From Chelatococcus asaccharovorans (GTDB lineage: Bacteria; Pseudomonadota; Alphaproteobacteria; Rhizobiales; Beijerinckiaceae): DNA of 64,000 nt. The DNA lies in contig NZ_QJJK01000001.1 of NCBI RefSeq assembly GCF_003201475.1, positions 756,501-820,500 of the forward strand, in the 5' to 3' direction. The position numbers and the translations under genes were made by a program. This document shows, one piece after another, positions 49,179-57,585 of the stretch. Numbering within the stretch: the first letter of the stretch is position 1; each line of letters opens with the position of its first letter. The notes under the pieces are model-generated. The model did no database searches. It saw nothing but the letters and a program-made list of their open reading frames with translations, and was not told where the DNA came from.

Positions 49179-50348
49179 TCACTCCCGCTCAAGGATCAGG
49201 GTACCGGAGGCATGGCGGACGCCGAGTTGTCCACCGATGCCATTCGCCAGCGCGAGGTCGCAATTGGCGACCTGCACGGCGGGATGAGCCTCGCCCCGCA
49301 CTTGGCGGACGGCTTCGATGATCTTGGTCATGCCGCCGCGGTTGCCGGGGTGGTTGTTGCACAATCCGCCGCCGTCGGTATTGAACGGCAGCCGGCCGAC
49401 GCCGCTGATCAGGTTGCCGTCCATCACGAAGCGCCCGCCCTCGCCCTTGGCGCAGAAGCCGAGATCCTCCAGTTGCAGAAGGACGGTGATGGTGAAGCTG
49501 TCGTAGAGGGAGACATATTTGATGTCGGCCGGCCTGACGCCGGCCTGTTCAAAGGCCGTCTTCCCCGACCAGGCGGCACCCGACTGGGTGATCTCGAAAT
49601 ACCCGCCCTGCTGGTGCTGCGGGCGCTCGCCGGTACCAATCACCTTGACCAGCGGGCGCTTCAGGCTGCGCGCGATCTCCGGGCGCGTGACGACCAGCGC
49701 ACCGCCGCCATCGGTGACCACGCAGCAGTCGAGCCGATGCAGGGGGTCTGCCACCATCGGCGAATTGATGACATCCTCCACGGTCACAACGTCGCGCGCA
49801 TAGGCGCGCTCGTTGTGCTGGGCGTGATGCGAGGCGGCCACTTTGATCCAGGCCAGTTGTTCGCTCGTCGTGCCATAGAGATGCATGTGCCGCATCGCGG
49901 TCATGCCGTACATGTTCAGGATCTGCATCCCGAACGGCTGCTCCCACTGAAAATCCGGCTGGTTGGGATCGTCCCGGCGGACGAGACCGCCCTTGCCGCG
50001 CCCTTCGGTCCGCGGCCGGCCCGCAAGCGTGATCAGCGCGACGTTGCACTTGCCGGCTGCGATCGCCTGGGCGGCATGGGCGACATGCAGGAGATAGGAC
50101 GAGCCGCTGGTATTGGTCGTGTCGACATGCCGCAGATCGAGATTGAGATAGTCGGCGATGGACAGGGGGCCGGTGCCGGGCGCGTCGGGCCCGCAAAAGA
50201 AGCCGTCCACGTCATCCTTGCCCAAGCCCGCATCCGCCAGGGCGCCCAAGGCAACGTCCGCCTGCAACTGCGCGAGCGTCTTATCCCCTGCGTCGCGGGT
50301 TGGATGTTCGAAAGCCCCGACAATATAGGCCAGCGCGGGACGGCTCAT
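49179..50348 (-). CDS. Thiolase-like protein lacking the nucleophile Cys (Ltp2/SCP2 type) b
   Basis: A 389-residue thiolase-fold protein. The nucleophile region reads TTNTSGSSYLLHVAHAAQAI (about residues 76-95) with Ser/Gly instead of Cys. The C-terminal GGGLCNNHPGNRGG keeps the HPG triplet that the other paralog has lost. YDSFTITVLLQLEDLGFCAKGEGG (about 289-312) is the lipid-transfer-thiolase signature. It heads the six-gene operon and probably works with the intact DUF35 protein as an acyl-CoA aldolase. ATG 50346-50348 was chosen over a start four codons earlier. Confidence 0.87.
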   Translation of the reverse strand: MSRPALAYIVGAFEHPTRDAGDKTLAQLQADVALGALADAGLGKDDVDGFFCGPDAPGTGPLSIADYLNLDLRHVDTTNTSGSSYLLHVAHAAQAIAAGKCNVALITLAGRPRTEGRGKGGLVRRDDPNQPDFQWEQPFGMQILNMYGMTAMRHMHLYGTTSEQLAWIKVAASHHAQHNERAYARDVVTVEDVINSPMVADPLHRLDCCVVTDGGGALVVTRPEIARSLKRPLVKVIGTGERPQHQQGGYFEITQSGAAWSGKTAFEQAGVRPADIKYVSLYDSFTITVLLQLEDLGFCAKGEGGRFVMDGNLISGVGRLPFNTDGGGLCNNHPGNRGGMTKIIEAVRQVRGEAHPAVQVANCDLALANGIGGQLGVRHASGTLILERE

Positions 50349-50835
50349 CGGTCTGCACACATCGTTCGTTCCGACCTCCCGGTCTTTGCATTCTTCTCAC
50401 CCAACGCCCCCTTTGAAGCGTGCTCGGCGATGCTATCGGACCATGGCGGAGTGGCGCGCGGGGTCAAGAGATTTGGCTGCCCCGTTGTTTGATCTTAGGT
50501 CAAACAAAAACAATCCGGCCGAATTCTCGTCCTGCGCTTCATTTTTCTCAATTGACCGTAACGATGGCCTGCCGTCCTCCCGGATCGGGAGAGACATGCC
50601 GATAACAATGAGCTGCAATGCCTTTTCGTCCGCTCTGCGGAGGGTCGTTGCTCGCTTCATACTGTTCCCGCGGCGCCAGCTCACCAGCGACGCCGTCCGC
50701 TTCGCTGCAACATATATTCACCGGTCATTGTATGTCCGATGGTTGATCATGCCTCGCTGCAGCGAAACGGGGGCTCGAGGCTGTGCGTCTATACTGGTCA
50801 GCGCGCTCGCCTCAAGTTTTCATTGGTGCGCGTTT
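50349..50835. other. Gene-free region upstream of the thiolase operon
   Basis: About 490 bp that should contain the promoter of the leftward thiolase/DUF35 operon. Open frames (for example rightward from about 50386) have no family resemblance and odd codon use. Composition is lower in GC than the flanking genes. No regulator gene is adjacent, so control is not evident. Confidence 0.45.
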
Positions 50836-50856
50836 CGATCTGATTGCATCAGATCG
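50836..50856. repeat. 21 bp perfect palindrome
   Basis: CGATCTGAT-TGC-ATCAGATCG, flanked by GCGC and GGCGCTCTA. It is the first of a chain of palindromes that runs to 51570. Similar short GATCTGATT palindromes are common between genes in Hyphomicrobiales; I infer a dispersed repeat family, but only this copy is in the window. Confidence 0.7.
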
Positions 50857-50879
50857 GCGCTCTAACCTTTTTTATTTCA

Positions 50880-50924
50880 AGCATAATCTTATCGATCCTC
50901 GTTTCACTCCGGTCGGATTATGCT
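50880..50924. repeat. Hairpin repeat AGCATAATC...GATTATGCT
   Basis: The 9-base ends pair. Positions 50893-50922 match 18433-18462 exactly in reverse complement. It abuts the CTAG at 50925 that starts the next module. Confidence 0.78.
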
Positions 50925-51138
50925 CTAGCAGGCTGTTGAAAAACTCAGCCTTTGCCTGAGCGATGTCATTTGGCGACGGTGTCATTCCCGGCCGAGGGTC
51001 GCAAGGCCCGAGGGGAAGGGAATCCAGAACAATGGCGCCCTTGATGATTTTGGATCCCCTTCCCGCTATTGGCTTCGCCAATCGCGCCGGGGATGACACG
51101 TGAGCGGTTCGAGAAACAGTTTTTCAACAGCCTGCTAG
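50925..51138. mobile_element. 214 bp MITE-like element with 21 bp perfect inverted ends
   Basis: The ends 50925-50945 and 51118-51138 are perfect 21 bp inverted repeats that begin and end with CTAG (CTAGCAGGCTGTTG...). Inside, TGTCATTCCCGGC near 50981 pairs with GCCGGGGATGACA near 51086, and GGGAAGGGAATCCA with TGGATCCCCTTCCC, so the whole element folds on itself. There is no room for a transposase. It resembles a non-autonomous miniature element mobilised in trans, perhaps by a transposase with a CTAG target. Confidence 0.75.
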
Positions 51139-51303
51139 TGGTTCGACTCCGACATTTGCATCCGCCTGATACCGGCCTCGGAGCAAATGTCGGAGTCAAG
51201 AAAACCACTAGCAAGTTATTGGTTCTAGTGGAGCTTTTGAATTTGACATTTGATCTGGAGCTTGATGTCAGGCGGGACTCAAATGTCAAATTCGCTCCAC
51301 TAG
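51135..51303 (+). repeat. Double-hairpin CTAG element, copy C (169 bp)
   Basis: Unit 1 runs CTAGTGGTT...AACCACTAG and contains CTCCGACATTTG pairing with CAAATGTCGGAG. A 13-base spacer follows. Unit 2 runs CTAGTGGAG...CTCCACTAG and contains GAATTTGACATTTGA pairing with TCAAATGTCAAATTC. The first CTAG is shared with the end of the 214 bp element and the last with the next module. It differs from copy D at two of 169 positions. Confidence 0.93.
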
Positions 51304-51405
51304 AGCATTTTCGCGTTTCTCCGAATCGCGAAAATGCTCCATGTCTTTATTTTAGCGCATTTTCTTCACGCGAACCGGTGTCCACTTCGCTCGAAAATGC
51401 TCTAG
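51300..51405. repeat. CTAG-bounded pair of GAGCATTTTC hairpins
   Basis: The block starts and ends with CTAG. The first hairpin is GAGCATTTTCGCG (51303-51315) with CGCGAAAATGCTC (51327-51339). The second runs from AGCGCATTTTC near 51353 to GAAAATGCTCTAG (ending 51405), around CGCGAACCGGTGTCCACTTCG. This GAGCATTTTC/CCGGTGTCCACTTCG unit is a familiar kind of intergenic repeat in Hyphomicrobiales. Confidence 0.82.
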
Positions 51406-51570
51406 TGGTTCTGCTCCGACATTTGCATCCGCCTGATACCGGCCTCGGAGCAAATGTCGGAGTCAAGAAAACCACTAGCAAGTTATTGGTTCTAGTGGAG
51501 CTTTTGAATTTGACATTTGATCTGGAGCTTGATGTCAGGCGGGACTCAAATGTCAAATTCGCTCCACTAG
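51402..51570 (+). repeat. Double-hairpin CTAG element, copy D (169 bp)
   Basis: The same orientation as copy C and 167 of 169 bases identical, 267 bp downstream of it. The differences (TG for GA near the left end) lie in the left arm of unit 1, where C pairs slightly better. Near-identity suggests a recent duplication of the C-to-D block or fresh insertion. Confidence 0.93.
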
Positions 51571-51625
51571 GACAAGCTTGACCTGTCTTGGGATCGTAGA
51601 CCTTATCGCGGGGGGTGTAAGGCTT

Positions 51626-52432
51626 TCAGCTCTTGATAAGCTTCTCGGTTGCCTCTCGGCACAGTCGAGCGACAGCCCTTTCCCCTTCCAGTCTTGTCTT
51701 GGCCTGCATCGGAATTTCCAGCGCAATCGGTATATCGTCTGGCATCGCTGCCAGAAACCCACGCAGATCGAGGCCTCCCTCGCCCGGCGGCAAACGTTCC
51801 TCGCGCGCGGCCTTCAAAAGCCCTTCGAGGGAACCTGGATGCTCGGCTTGAGCATCACACAGATGAAGGTATCGAAAGCGACCCGCGGGCTGGCATTTCA
51901 GATCCGCCAATGTGGTTGTCGAGCGGGCCAGGTGAAGGGCATCGACCAGCACGCCCGCGTTTTCGGCGCCACTTGCATCAATAACCCGCACGGCATCGGC
52001 CAGATTTGCAACGGCGGTCCAGGGATAGAACTCCAGATTGACGCAAATGCCGAGCGGGCGCGCGATGTCCGCTACGCGGGCCAGGTTGTCGCAGAGGCGA
52101 CCTTCGTCTGGATCGTAGGCTGCCAGCAAGGCCTGGGAGGCGCCCAACTCGGCGCCCACCTCCAGGGCCGCGGTAAAGTTCGCGAGATCCAGCGATGGCT
52201 CGAGGCGCAAGATCTCAAGGTCGAGCACCTTGATACCCGTTTCGGCCAGGGCACGCCGCGTTTCGCGCAACATCGCCCTGTCGCTCTGCAGAGGATAGGA
52301 CGCCGTGTCCGGCGTTACGGCTATCAGACGCAGGCCCACCGCCTGATAGCCGGTCTCCGCAGCAAGGCGGACCAAATCCGGCGGCGCGAGCGACAATGCG
52401 GTGAGATGGGCAAGGGATAAAAGCCTGTTCAT
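51626..52432 (-). CDS. TIM-barrel sugar isomerase/epimerase (AP-endonuclease-2 fold), paralog 1
   Basis: A 268-residue protein of the xylose-isomerase-like barrel family. Metal-site residues appear in VNLEFYPW (Glu about 136), LVDALHLAR (Asp and His about 167-170), YLHLCDAQ (about 193-200) and ALEIP near the end (Glu about 243). Members isomerise or epimerise sugars and inosose-type keto-cyclitols. It overlaps the upstream FAD-dehydrogenase stop by 4 bp. It is a clear paralog of the gene at 60877-61698, sharing SLAHLTAL/SIAHLSAL, VGLRLIA/VGLRIIA and VDALHL with it. Confidence 0.88.
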   Translation of the reverse strand: MNRLLSLAHLTALSLAPPDLVRLAAETGYQAVGLRLIAVTPDTASYPLQSDRAMLRETRRALAETGIKVLDLEILRLEPSLDLANFTAALEVGAELGASQALLAAYDPDEGRLCDNLARVADIARPLGICVNLEFYPWTAVANLADAVRVIDASGAENAGVLVDALHLARSTTTLADLKCQPAGRFRYLHLCDAQAEHPGSLEGLLKAAREERLPPGEGGLDLRGFLAAMPDDIPIALEIPMQAKTRLEGERAVARLCREATEKLIKS

Positions 52433-54165
52433 CGTGTATCGCCTGCCTCGTGATCATCTCTGGATAGCTGAAGGCCCACGATATGCCCGAAGGTCATGGC
52501 GGGACCGAGATTGATGCCACCGGCCGGGTATGCGCCCTTCATGATGCTGGTCATGTCGGCGCCCGCGGCGAACAGGCCGGGGATCGGCGCGCTATCCCGA
52601 TCAAGGACCCGCGCCGCGGCATCGGTCCGGATGCCCTTGAATGTTCCCATGCTGCCCGGCACGATGCGAACAGCATAGAATGGAGCGTCCTGCACTGGTG
52701 CAACGCAGGGGTTTGGCGAGACGGACGAATCGCCTCCCGCTCTGTTGAACGGTATGTCTCCGCGCCTGTACAATGGATCCCGCCCTTCCGATGCATGACG
52801 ATTGTAGTCCGCAACCGTCTGTTCAAGGCCGGCACTGTCTATTCCGCATTGCTTGGCGAGCGCACCGATGGTGTGTGCACGTTTGAGATAGCCGATCTTG
52901 AGATGGCGCCTGTAAGGCACAGGGGCCGGCCGCACATGCCCCAGCCCGTAACGCCGCAGAAATCGATGGTCACAGACCAGCCAGGCCTCAGCGAGCTCGC
53001 CTGTCGGCGTGTTCTGCAGGAGGTCGCAGAGCACGTCGTGATAGCCGTCGGCTTCATTCGTGAATCGGCGCCCGTTCCGAAGAACGGCGATGAGGCCGGG
53101 CTTTGCCCGATCGATGAAATGAGGAAACGGGTGATAGGATCCATCGCGGCGCGGGACCAGCGATACGGGGACCCAGGCGCCGGGTTGCTTCACATCATCG
53201 CTGAGCGTCGCGCCCACCGTCATCGCCATCCGGAGCCCGTCGCCAGTATTGGTGTGCGGCGCCACAGACCAATGTTCGACGCCCGTCGGCGCGTGGGCGA
53301 AGAACTGTCGCTTGAACGCCGGATCCTGCGGAAAGCCCCCCGACGCCAGAACCACGCCGCGTCGGGCGTGGATGATCGCCTCTGTTCCATCGGGCCGCAT
53401 AGTGGCGACGCCCTCTATCCTCCCCTCGCGCTGAAGGAGGCGATAGGCACGGTGTTGCGTACGGATATCCACGCCGAGATCGAGCGCCGACTTCAGCAGC
53501 CGCGCGGCGAGTGCGTTGCCATTGACCAGATACAGGCCGCGCCCGTGGGCTGCCCAGTCGGCAAGATGGCGGGCGAAGCGGCGCGTGGCGTAGACGGCCG
53601 AGCGAAGAGATCGGCTGACCGCCATGAAGTGGCTGAGATCGGCGCCGGAGGCGATGGCCATGCCGAAAAAAGCCGTTTCTGCCAACGGCTCGCGCAACAG
53701 CCTTATGGAGTGTCCGAGCGCCCGTCCGTCGAATGGCGCCGCACAGACGGACCGGCCGCCGAGCCCCGCGCCGGGGAGCGCGCCATGCATGTCCGGTATC
53801 CGGTTGCCATCCACAAATTGGAGAGCCGTGTTCGCTTCGAAAAACGACACCATCCGCGGCCCGGCTTCGAGAAAAGCCTCGATGTGATCGGCGTTATAGG
53901 CATCGCCGAGGCTTGCTCGCAAATAGGCTTTGACCGTCTCGGCGTCCTCCTGGATCCCCGCGCGCACAGCCAGCGGATTGCACGGTATCCACATCCAGCC
54001 CCCGGACCAGGCGGTCGTTCCGCCCACGACGGGGGCCTTTTCCAGAACCAGACTACGCGCCCCGTGATGGGCCGCCGTCACGGCGGTGGAGAGCCCGGCG
54101 GCCCCGGAGCCGATCACGACGACATCAAAGCTCTCCTGTTCAAGCTCCGGGGCCGAGACTTTCAT
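52429..54165 (-). CDS. FAD-dependent dehydrogenase (3-ketosteroid-delta1-dehydrogenase/fumarate-reductase family)
   Basis: A 578-residue flavoprotein. The FAD motif VVVIGSGAAGLSTAVTAAHHGARSLVLEK spans residues 15-43; GGTTAWSGGWMWIPCN near 48-63 is typical of ketosteroid dehydrogenase-like proteins. The C-terminal GIRTDAAARVLDRDSAPIPGLFAAGAD and AYPAGGINLGPAMTFGHIVG complete the FAD site. It would introduce a C=C bond next to a carbonyl, or reduce one. It sits between the isomerase (4 bp overlap) and the Gfo/Idh/MocA gene (8 bp gap). Confidence 0.9.
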   Translation of the reverse strand: MKVSAPELEQESFDVVVIGSGAAGLSTAVTAAHHGARSLVLEKAPVVGGTTAWSGGWMWIPCNPLAVRAGIQEDAETVKAYLRASLGDAYNADHIEAFLEAGPRMVSFFEANTALQFVDGNRIPDMHGALPGAGLGGRSVCAAPFDGRALGHSIRLLREPLAETAFFGMAIASGADLSHFMAVSRSLRSAVYATRRFARHLADWAAHGRGLYLVNGNALAARLLKSALDLGVDIRTQHRAYRLLQREGRIEGVATMRPDGTEAIIHARRGVVLASGGFPQDPAFKRQFFAHAPTGVEHWSVAPHTNTGDGLRMAMTVGATLSDDVKQPGAWVPVSLVPRRDGSYHPFPHFIDRAKPGLIAVLRNGRRFTNEADGYHDVLCDLLQNTPTGELAEAWLVCDHRFLRRYGLGHVRPAPVPYRRHLKIGYLKRAHTIGALAKQCGIDSAGLEQTVADYNRHASEGRDPLYRRGDIPFNRAGGDSSVSPNPCVAPVQDAPFYAVRIVPGSMGTFKGIRTDAAARVLDRDSAPIPGLFAAGADMTSIMKGAYPAGGINLGPAMTFGHIVGLQLSRDDHEAGDTR

Positions 54166-54173
54166 CGCGACGC

Positions 54174-55211
54174 CTAATTCATCGCTGCCATGCCTGCGGT
54201 GCGCGTGATCTCATCACAAGCGACGATCCGCCTTTCGCGGAGCGACAGGTCAGCCGCCGCCGCGATGACCTGGGCTCTCAATCCGTCGTTGATCGAGGGA
54301 ACCATCGCCCGCGGAAGCTTCCCGCTGGCGAAGTCCACGAAAGCATTGATCGACGCCTTGTAGCTTGGCGCCATGCGGATCATGGGATCCTTCGGCAGGC
54401 CTTCCGTCATGATCTTGTCGTCCAGGATGCGCATCACCGCACCCTCGGTGATGCGTGATGACTCGATCAGTCCGCCCGTGCCCAGTATCTCCACGCGATC
54501 GTCATAACCATAGACGGCACGGCGCGTATTCTCGATCTGGCAGAGAGCGCCACTCTGCATGCGCAGTGTCACGATCCCGGTGTCGATGTCGTTCGCCTCG
54601 GCAAAAACCGGATCCGCGATAACCGAACCAAAAGCAACGACGTCAAGCGGCTCCTCGCCGGTCAACCAGCGAACCATGTCGAAGAAATGAATCATCTTGT
54701 CGAAGAACAATCCGCCCGAGACTTTCAGATATGCAAGACTGGGGATCGCATTGGGGCCACGTGAGGTGATCTGCACCGTCTGCACGCGCCCGAGCCGACC
54801 TGCCGCAAGATCGGCCTGAACCGCGGCGTGGTTACGGTCGAAGCGGCGATTGAAGCCCACCATGACCTTTTCGGAGGCCTCGCCCAGGCCTATGGACGCG
54901 GCATAAGCTTCCGCGAGCGAGGACGCGAGGGGCTTTTCGCAATAGACGAACTTGCCCTTCTTGGCGGCGGCCGTCATCAGCGGGCAATGCGTGTCCGTTG
55001 ACGAGGCCACGATGACGGCATCAATGCCGTCATCATTGATGATGTCTTCCGCACTGCCTGCCATTCTCGCACCGTGTTCGGCTGCCAGACCGGCCAACCC
55101 TGGCGCGAACGGGTCGGCGATGGCGACAATCCTGGCATTGTGGTTCTCGCGCAGGTGGCGCGCATGCACTGAGGCGATACGACCCGCCCCGATCAAACCA
55201 ATCGATACCAT
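54174..55211 (-). CDS. Gfo/Idh/MocA family oxidoreductase
   Basis: A 345-residue protein. The Rossmann motif MVSIGLIGAGRIASVHARHL opens it; the conserved EKPLA (YCEKPLASS, about 95-103) holds the catalytic Lys; GGLFFDKMIHFFDMVRWLTG near 169-188 has the active-site Asp and His of inositol-dehydrogenase-like enzymes. It oxidises a polyol or sugar ring with NAD(P). Together with two TIM-barrel isomerases this fits a cyclitol- or sugar-like substrate. Confidence 0.9.
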   Translation of the reverse strand: MVSIGLIGAGRIASVHARHLRENHNARIVAIADPFAPGLAGLAAEHGARMAGSAEDIINDDGIDAVIVASSTDTHCPLMTAAAKKGKFVYCEKPLASSLAEAYAASIGLGEASEKVMVGFNRRFDRNHAAVQADLAAGRLGRVQTVQITSRGPNAIPSLAYLKVSGGLFFDKMIHFFDMVRWLTGEEPLDVVAFGSVIADPVFAEANDIDTGIVTLRMQSGALCQIENTRRAVYGYDDRVEILGTGGLIESSRITEGAVMRILDDKIMTEGLPKDPMIRMAPSYKASINAFVDFASGKLPRAMVPSINDGLRAQVIAAAADLSLRERRIVACDEITRTAGMAAMN

Positions 55212-55224
55212 GACAGAACTCCTT

Positions 55225-56097
55225 TCAGCCGACCTCGATCGGCAGGCTGTGATCTGCGGCCCATTCCGAAAGCGAGGCGTCGTAAATCGCGACATTGTCG
55301 TAGCCCAGCATGGCCAGAACGAAGGCATCCGCGCTCGCGGCGATGCCATGGCCGCAATAGGCAATGACCCGCCGGTCCGCGACAGGCAGATGCGCAAAAC
55401 GCTCTCGCAATACGTCGAGCGGCAAATAGGTTTTCGTTTCCGCATCCAGCAGACTGGCGGCAGGAACATTGACGCTGCCGGGTATTCGGCCTGGCCTGCC
55501 ATAGGTGTTGCCGTCTATCCCGGCAAATTGCGACGGCAGACGCGCGCTGATGGTGCAAACGGCATCACTGCCGATCGCCGCGAGCACCTCATCCCGGCTG
55601 GCGACCATGCGGGGATTGAAGCGAACGGTGAAGCGGCCGGGCTCGCGCGGCAGCGCGGGCCCCGTCTCGACAGGCCGCTGCTCTGCGGCCCATTTGTCGA
55701 AACCACCGTCGAGCACCACGACACGCTCGTGACCGAACACGCGCAGGAGCCACCAGACCCGCGTTGCCCACCACGGATCCATGGTGGAATATAGCACGAC
55801 GGTCTTGCCGGGTTCGATGCCGAACGCCGACGCCCGCTCGGCGAATTGGTCGGCCGGCGGCAGCATGAATTTATAGCGATGCGTGCTGTCGGAAAAATCC
55901 TTCTGCACATCGACGAACTGCGCGCCGGGTATGTGGCCCGCCAGAAAACGATCGATGACCGGCTCCGTCCGGTAGATCGTGCGCTCGTCAGGGACGATCC
56001 GCGTCGTGCAATCGAAAACCAGCACGTCGCGATCGGACAGCGCGGAGGCCAGCCATTGCGTCGATACGAGATAGTCCGGATGGTTCTGCGTTCGCAT
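55225..56097 (-). CDS. Two-domain sulfurtransferase (mercaptopyruvate/thiosulfate type)
   Basis: A 290-residue protein of two rhodanese domains. The C-terminal active Cys248 lies in VIAYCGHGIAAS; the CG-x-G-x-x-A loop is nearer to 3-mercaptopyruvate sulfurtransferase (CGSGVTA) than to thiosulfate rhodanese (CRKGVT). The N-terminal domain (LVSTQWLASALSDRDVLVFDCT) is inactive as usual. It moves sulfane sulfur from mercaptopyruvate to an acceptor. Its place between an amino-acid importer and oxidoreductases, with a C-S-lyase-like gene in the other arm, hints at a sulfur-containing substrate. Confidence 0.9.
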   Translation of the reverse strand: MRTQNHPDYLVSTQWLASALSDRDVLVFDCTTRIVPDERTIYRTEPVIDRFLAGHIPGAQFVDVQKDFSDSTHRYKFMLPPADQFAERASAFGIEPGKTVVLYSTMDPWWATRVWWLLRVFGHERVVVLDGGFDKWAAEQRPVETGPALPREPGRFTVRFNPRMVASRDEVLAAIGSDAVCTISARLPSQFAGIDGNTYGRPGRIPGSVNVPAASLLDAETKTYLPLDVLRERFAHLPVADRRVIAYCGHGIAASADAFVLAMLGYDNVAIYDASLSEWAADHSLPIEVG

Positions 56098-56125
56098 GGT
56101 CGATTAATCCCATCGGCCGGGCCGC

Positions 56126-56872
56126 TTAGAGGACCTTGTCGAGGAACGCCCTGGTGCGTTCGTCCTGGGGATTCTCGAAGAAATCCTTCGGGCTGTTGCT
56201 CTCGATGATGCGTCCCTTGTCAGTGAAATAAACCGTATCTGATATCTCGCGCGCGAATCTCATCTCGTGGGTTACGAGAATGCAGGTCATTCCCTCTTCC
56301 GCCACATCCCGGATCGTTACGAGCACTTCCTTGACGGTTTCAGGGTCGAGCGCCGCAGTCACTTCGTCGAACATCATGACGTCAGGATTCATGCAGAGGC
56401 TACGGGCAATGGCCACGCGCTGCTGCTGGCCGCCGGAAAGCTCGCCCGGATAGGCGTTCACCTTCTCGGACAATCTGACCTTGCCAAGCAGTGAATGGGC
56501 GCGCGCCTCCACCTCGGCTTTGTCCTGCTTCAGGACCTGCAGCGGCGCCATCATGATATTCTGCAAGACCGTCCGATGGGGGAAGAGATTGTAGCTCTGA
56601 AAGACCATGCCGACACGGCGGCGCAGGGCTCGCGCATCGAGTTTGGGATCGTTCACCTCCATTCCGCCAACGGTAATGGATCCCGCATTGATCGGCGCCA
56701 GCGCGTTTATGCAGCGCAGGATGGTCGACTTGCCGGAGCCCGACGGACCGATGATCGAAACGATCTCGGACCTTTTCACCGCCATCGAAATTCCCTTGAG
56801 AACTTCGAGATGACCATAGGACTTGTGTACGTCTGTGAGGACGACCTGGGGCGCGGCGGCAACTTGGCTCAT
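56126..56872 (-). CDS. Polar-amino-acid-type ABC ATPase (GlnQ/HisP family)
   Basis: A 248-residue ATPase: Walker A GPSGSGKST near 42, Q-loop FQSYNLFPHRTVLQNIMMAPLQV near 91-112, signature LSGGQQQRVAIARSL near 145-159, Walker B VMMFDEVTAALDPE near 165-178 and VTHEMRFAREI near 199. It powers the importer made with the two permeases and the binding protein upstream. ATG 56870-56872 overlaps the permease stop. Confidence 0.95.
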   Translation of the reverse strand: MSQVAAAPQVVLTDVHKSYGHLEVLKGISMAVKRSEIVSIIGPSGSGKSTILRCINALAPINAGSITVGGMEVNDPKLDARALRRRVGMVFQSYNLFPHRTVLQNIMMAPLQVLKQDKAEVEARAHSLLGKVRLSEKVNAYPGELSGGQQQRVAIARSLCMNPDVMMFDEVTAALDPETVKEVLVTIRDVAEEGMTCILVTHEMRFAREISDTVYFTDKGRIIESNSPKDFFENPQDERTRAFLDKVL

Positions 56873-57585
56873 CTTTGAAGTCCTTTGCTCCAGACCCTTT
56901 CCAACTGGCGGGAGAGAAGCGAAATCGGAAAGACATAAACGAAAAAGAGCGCCAGGGTTATGCCGTATGCGGGGAGGATCAGACCCGGCCTGGTCTCCGT
57001 CGTCAGGATTGTCTGGGTGATGGTGATCACTTCCTGCACACCCACGATATTCGCCAGCGACGTCGCCATCGCGACGGAGCAATACAGGTTCATCGTCGGC
57101 GGCAGCATCTGCTTGAAGGCTTGCGGGAGGATGATCGAGAACACCGTCCTGGCGGGGCCGAAGGCCAGGGCCTCGGCAGCCTCCCACTGCGTGGTCGGAA
57201 CCGCCCGCATGCCGCCGCGCACGATCTCCGAAATATATCCCGTGACGGGGAGCGAGAAGGCAACGACAGCCTTGACCCAATCGGGGAAGGATATCCACTG
57301 CGATCCCACACGGATCTCGAAGGGCATCAGGTACATGACATAGAAAACGATCACCAGCCAAGGACTGTTGCGCAGGAACAACGTCAGGACGCGCGCCGGC
57401 AATACAATCAGGCGGACCTTCGACATCTGCAGCGCGCCGAGCGCCGCACCCGTGACAATTCCGATCGCCATGGCGAGCACGGAGATCAGGATATTCAGCC
57501 AGAAGCCCTTCAGGATCAGCGGAAACCAGGGAATCAGCACGGCCCATGCGCTGTGAGGGCCGAACATGTCGAGCAATGCCGTCAT
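56869..57585 (-). CDS. Polar-amino-acid-type ABC permease 1
   Basis: A 238-residue permease with about five helices and the EAA-type loop RAVPTTQWEAAEALAFGPARTVFSIILPQAF (about 126-156). ATG 57583-57585 overlaps the second permease's stop as ATGA, which excludes the upstream extension of the frame. It probably forms a heterodimer with the next gene product. Confidence 0.93.
   Translation of the reverse strand: MTALLDMFGPHSAWAVLIPWFPLILKGFWLNILISVLAMAIGIVTGAALGALQMSKVRLIVLPARVLTLFLRNSPWLVIVFYVMYLMPFEIRVGSQWISFPDWVKAVVAFSLPVTGYISEIVRGGMRAVPTTQWEAAEALAFGPARTVFSIILPQAFKQMLPPTMNLYCSVAMATSLANIVGVQEVITITQTILTTETRPGLILPAYGITLALFFVYVFPISLLSRQLERVWSKGLQR

Noticed and set aside
50386-50865. Rightward 159-codon frame upstream of the thiolase operon
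   Set aside because: Cys/Ser/Arg-rich sequence, no recognisable domain or good ribosome site, and it runs into the palindrome at 50836.
51135-51570. Copies C and D as a CRISPR-like array or small gene family
   Set aside because: Units are palindromic and about 169 bp, the spacing block is itself a repeat, and no cas gene is nearby. The shared open frame is explained by near-identity of copies.
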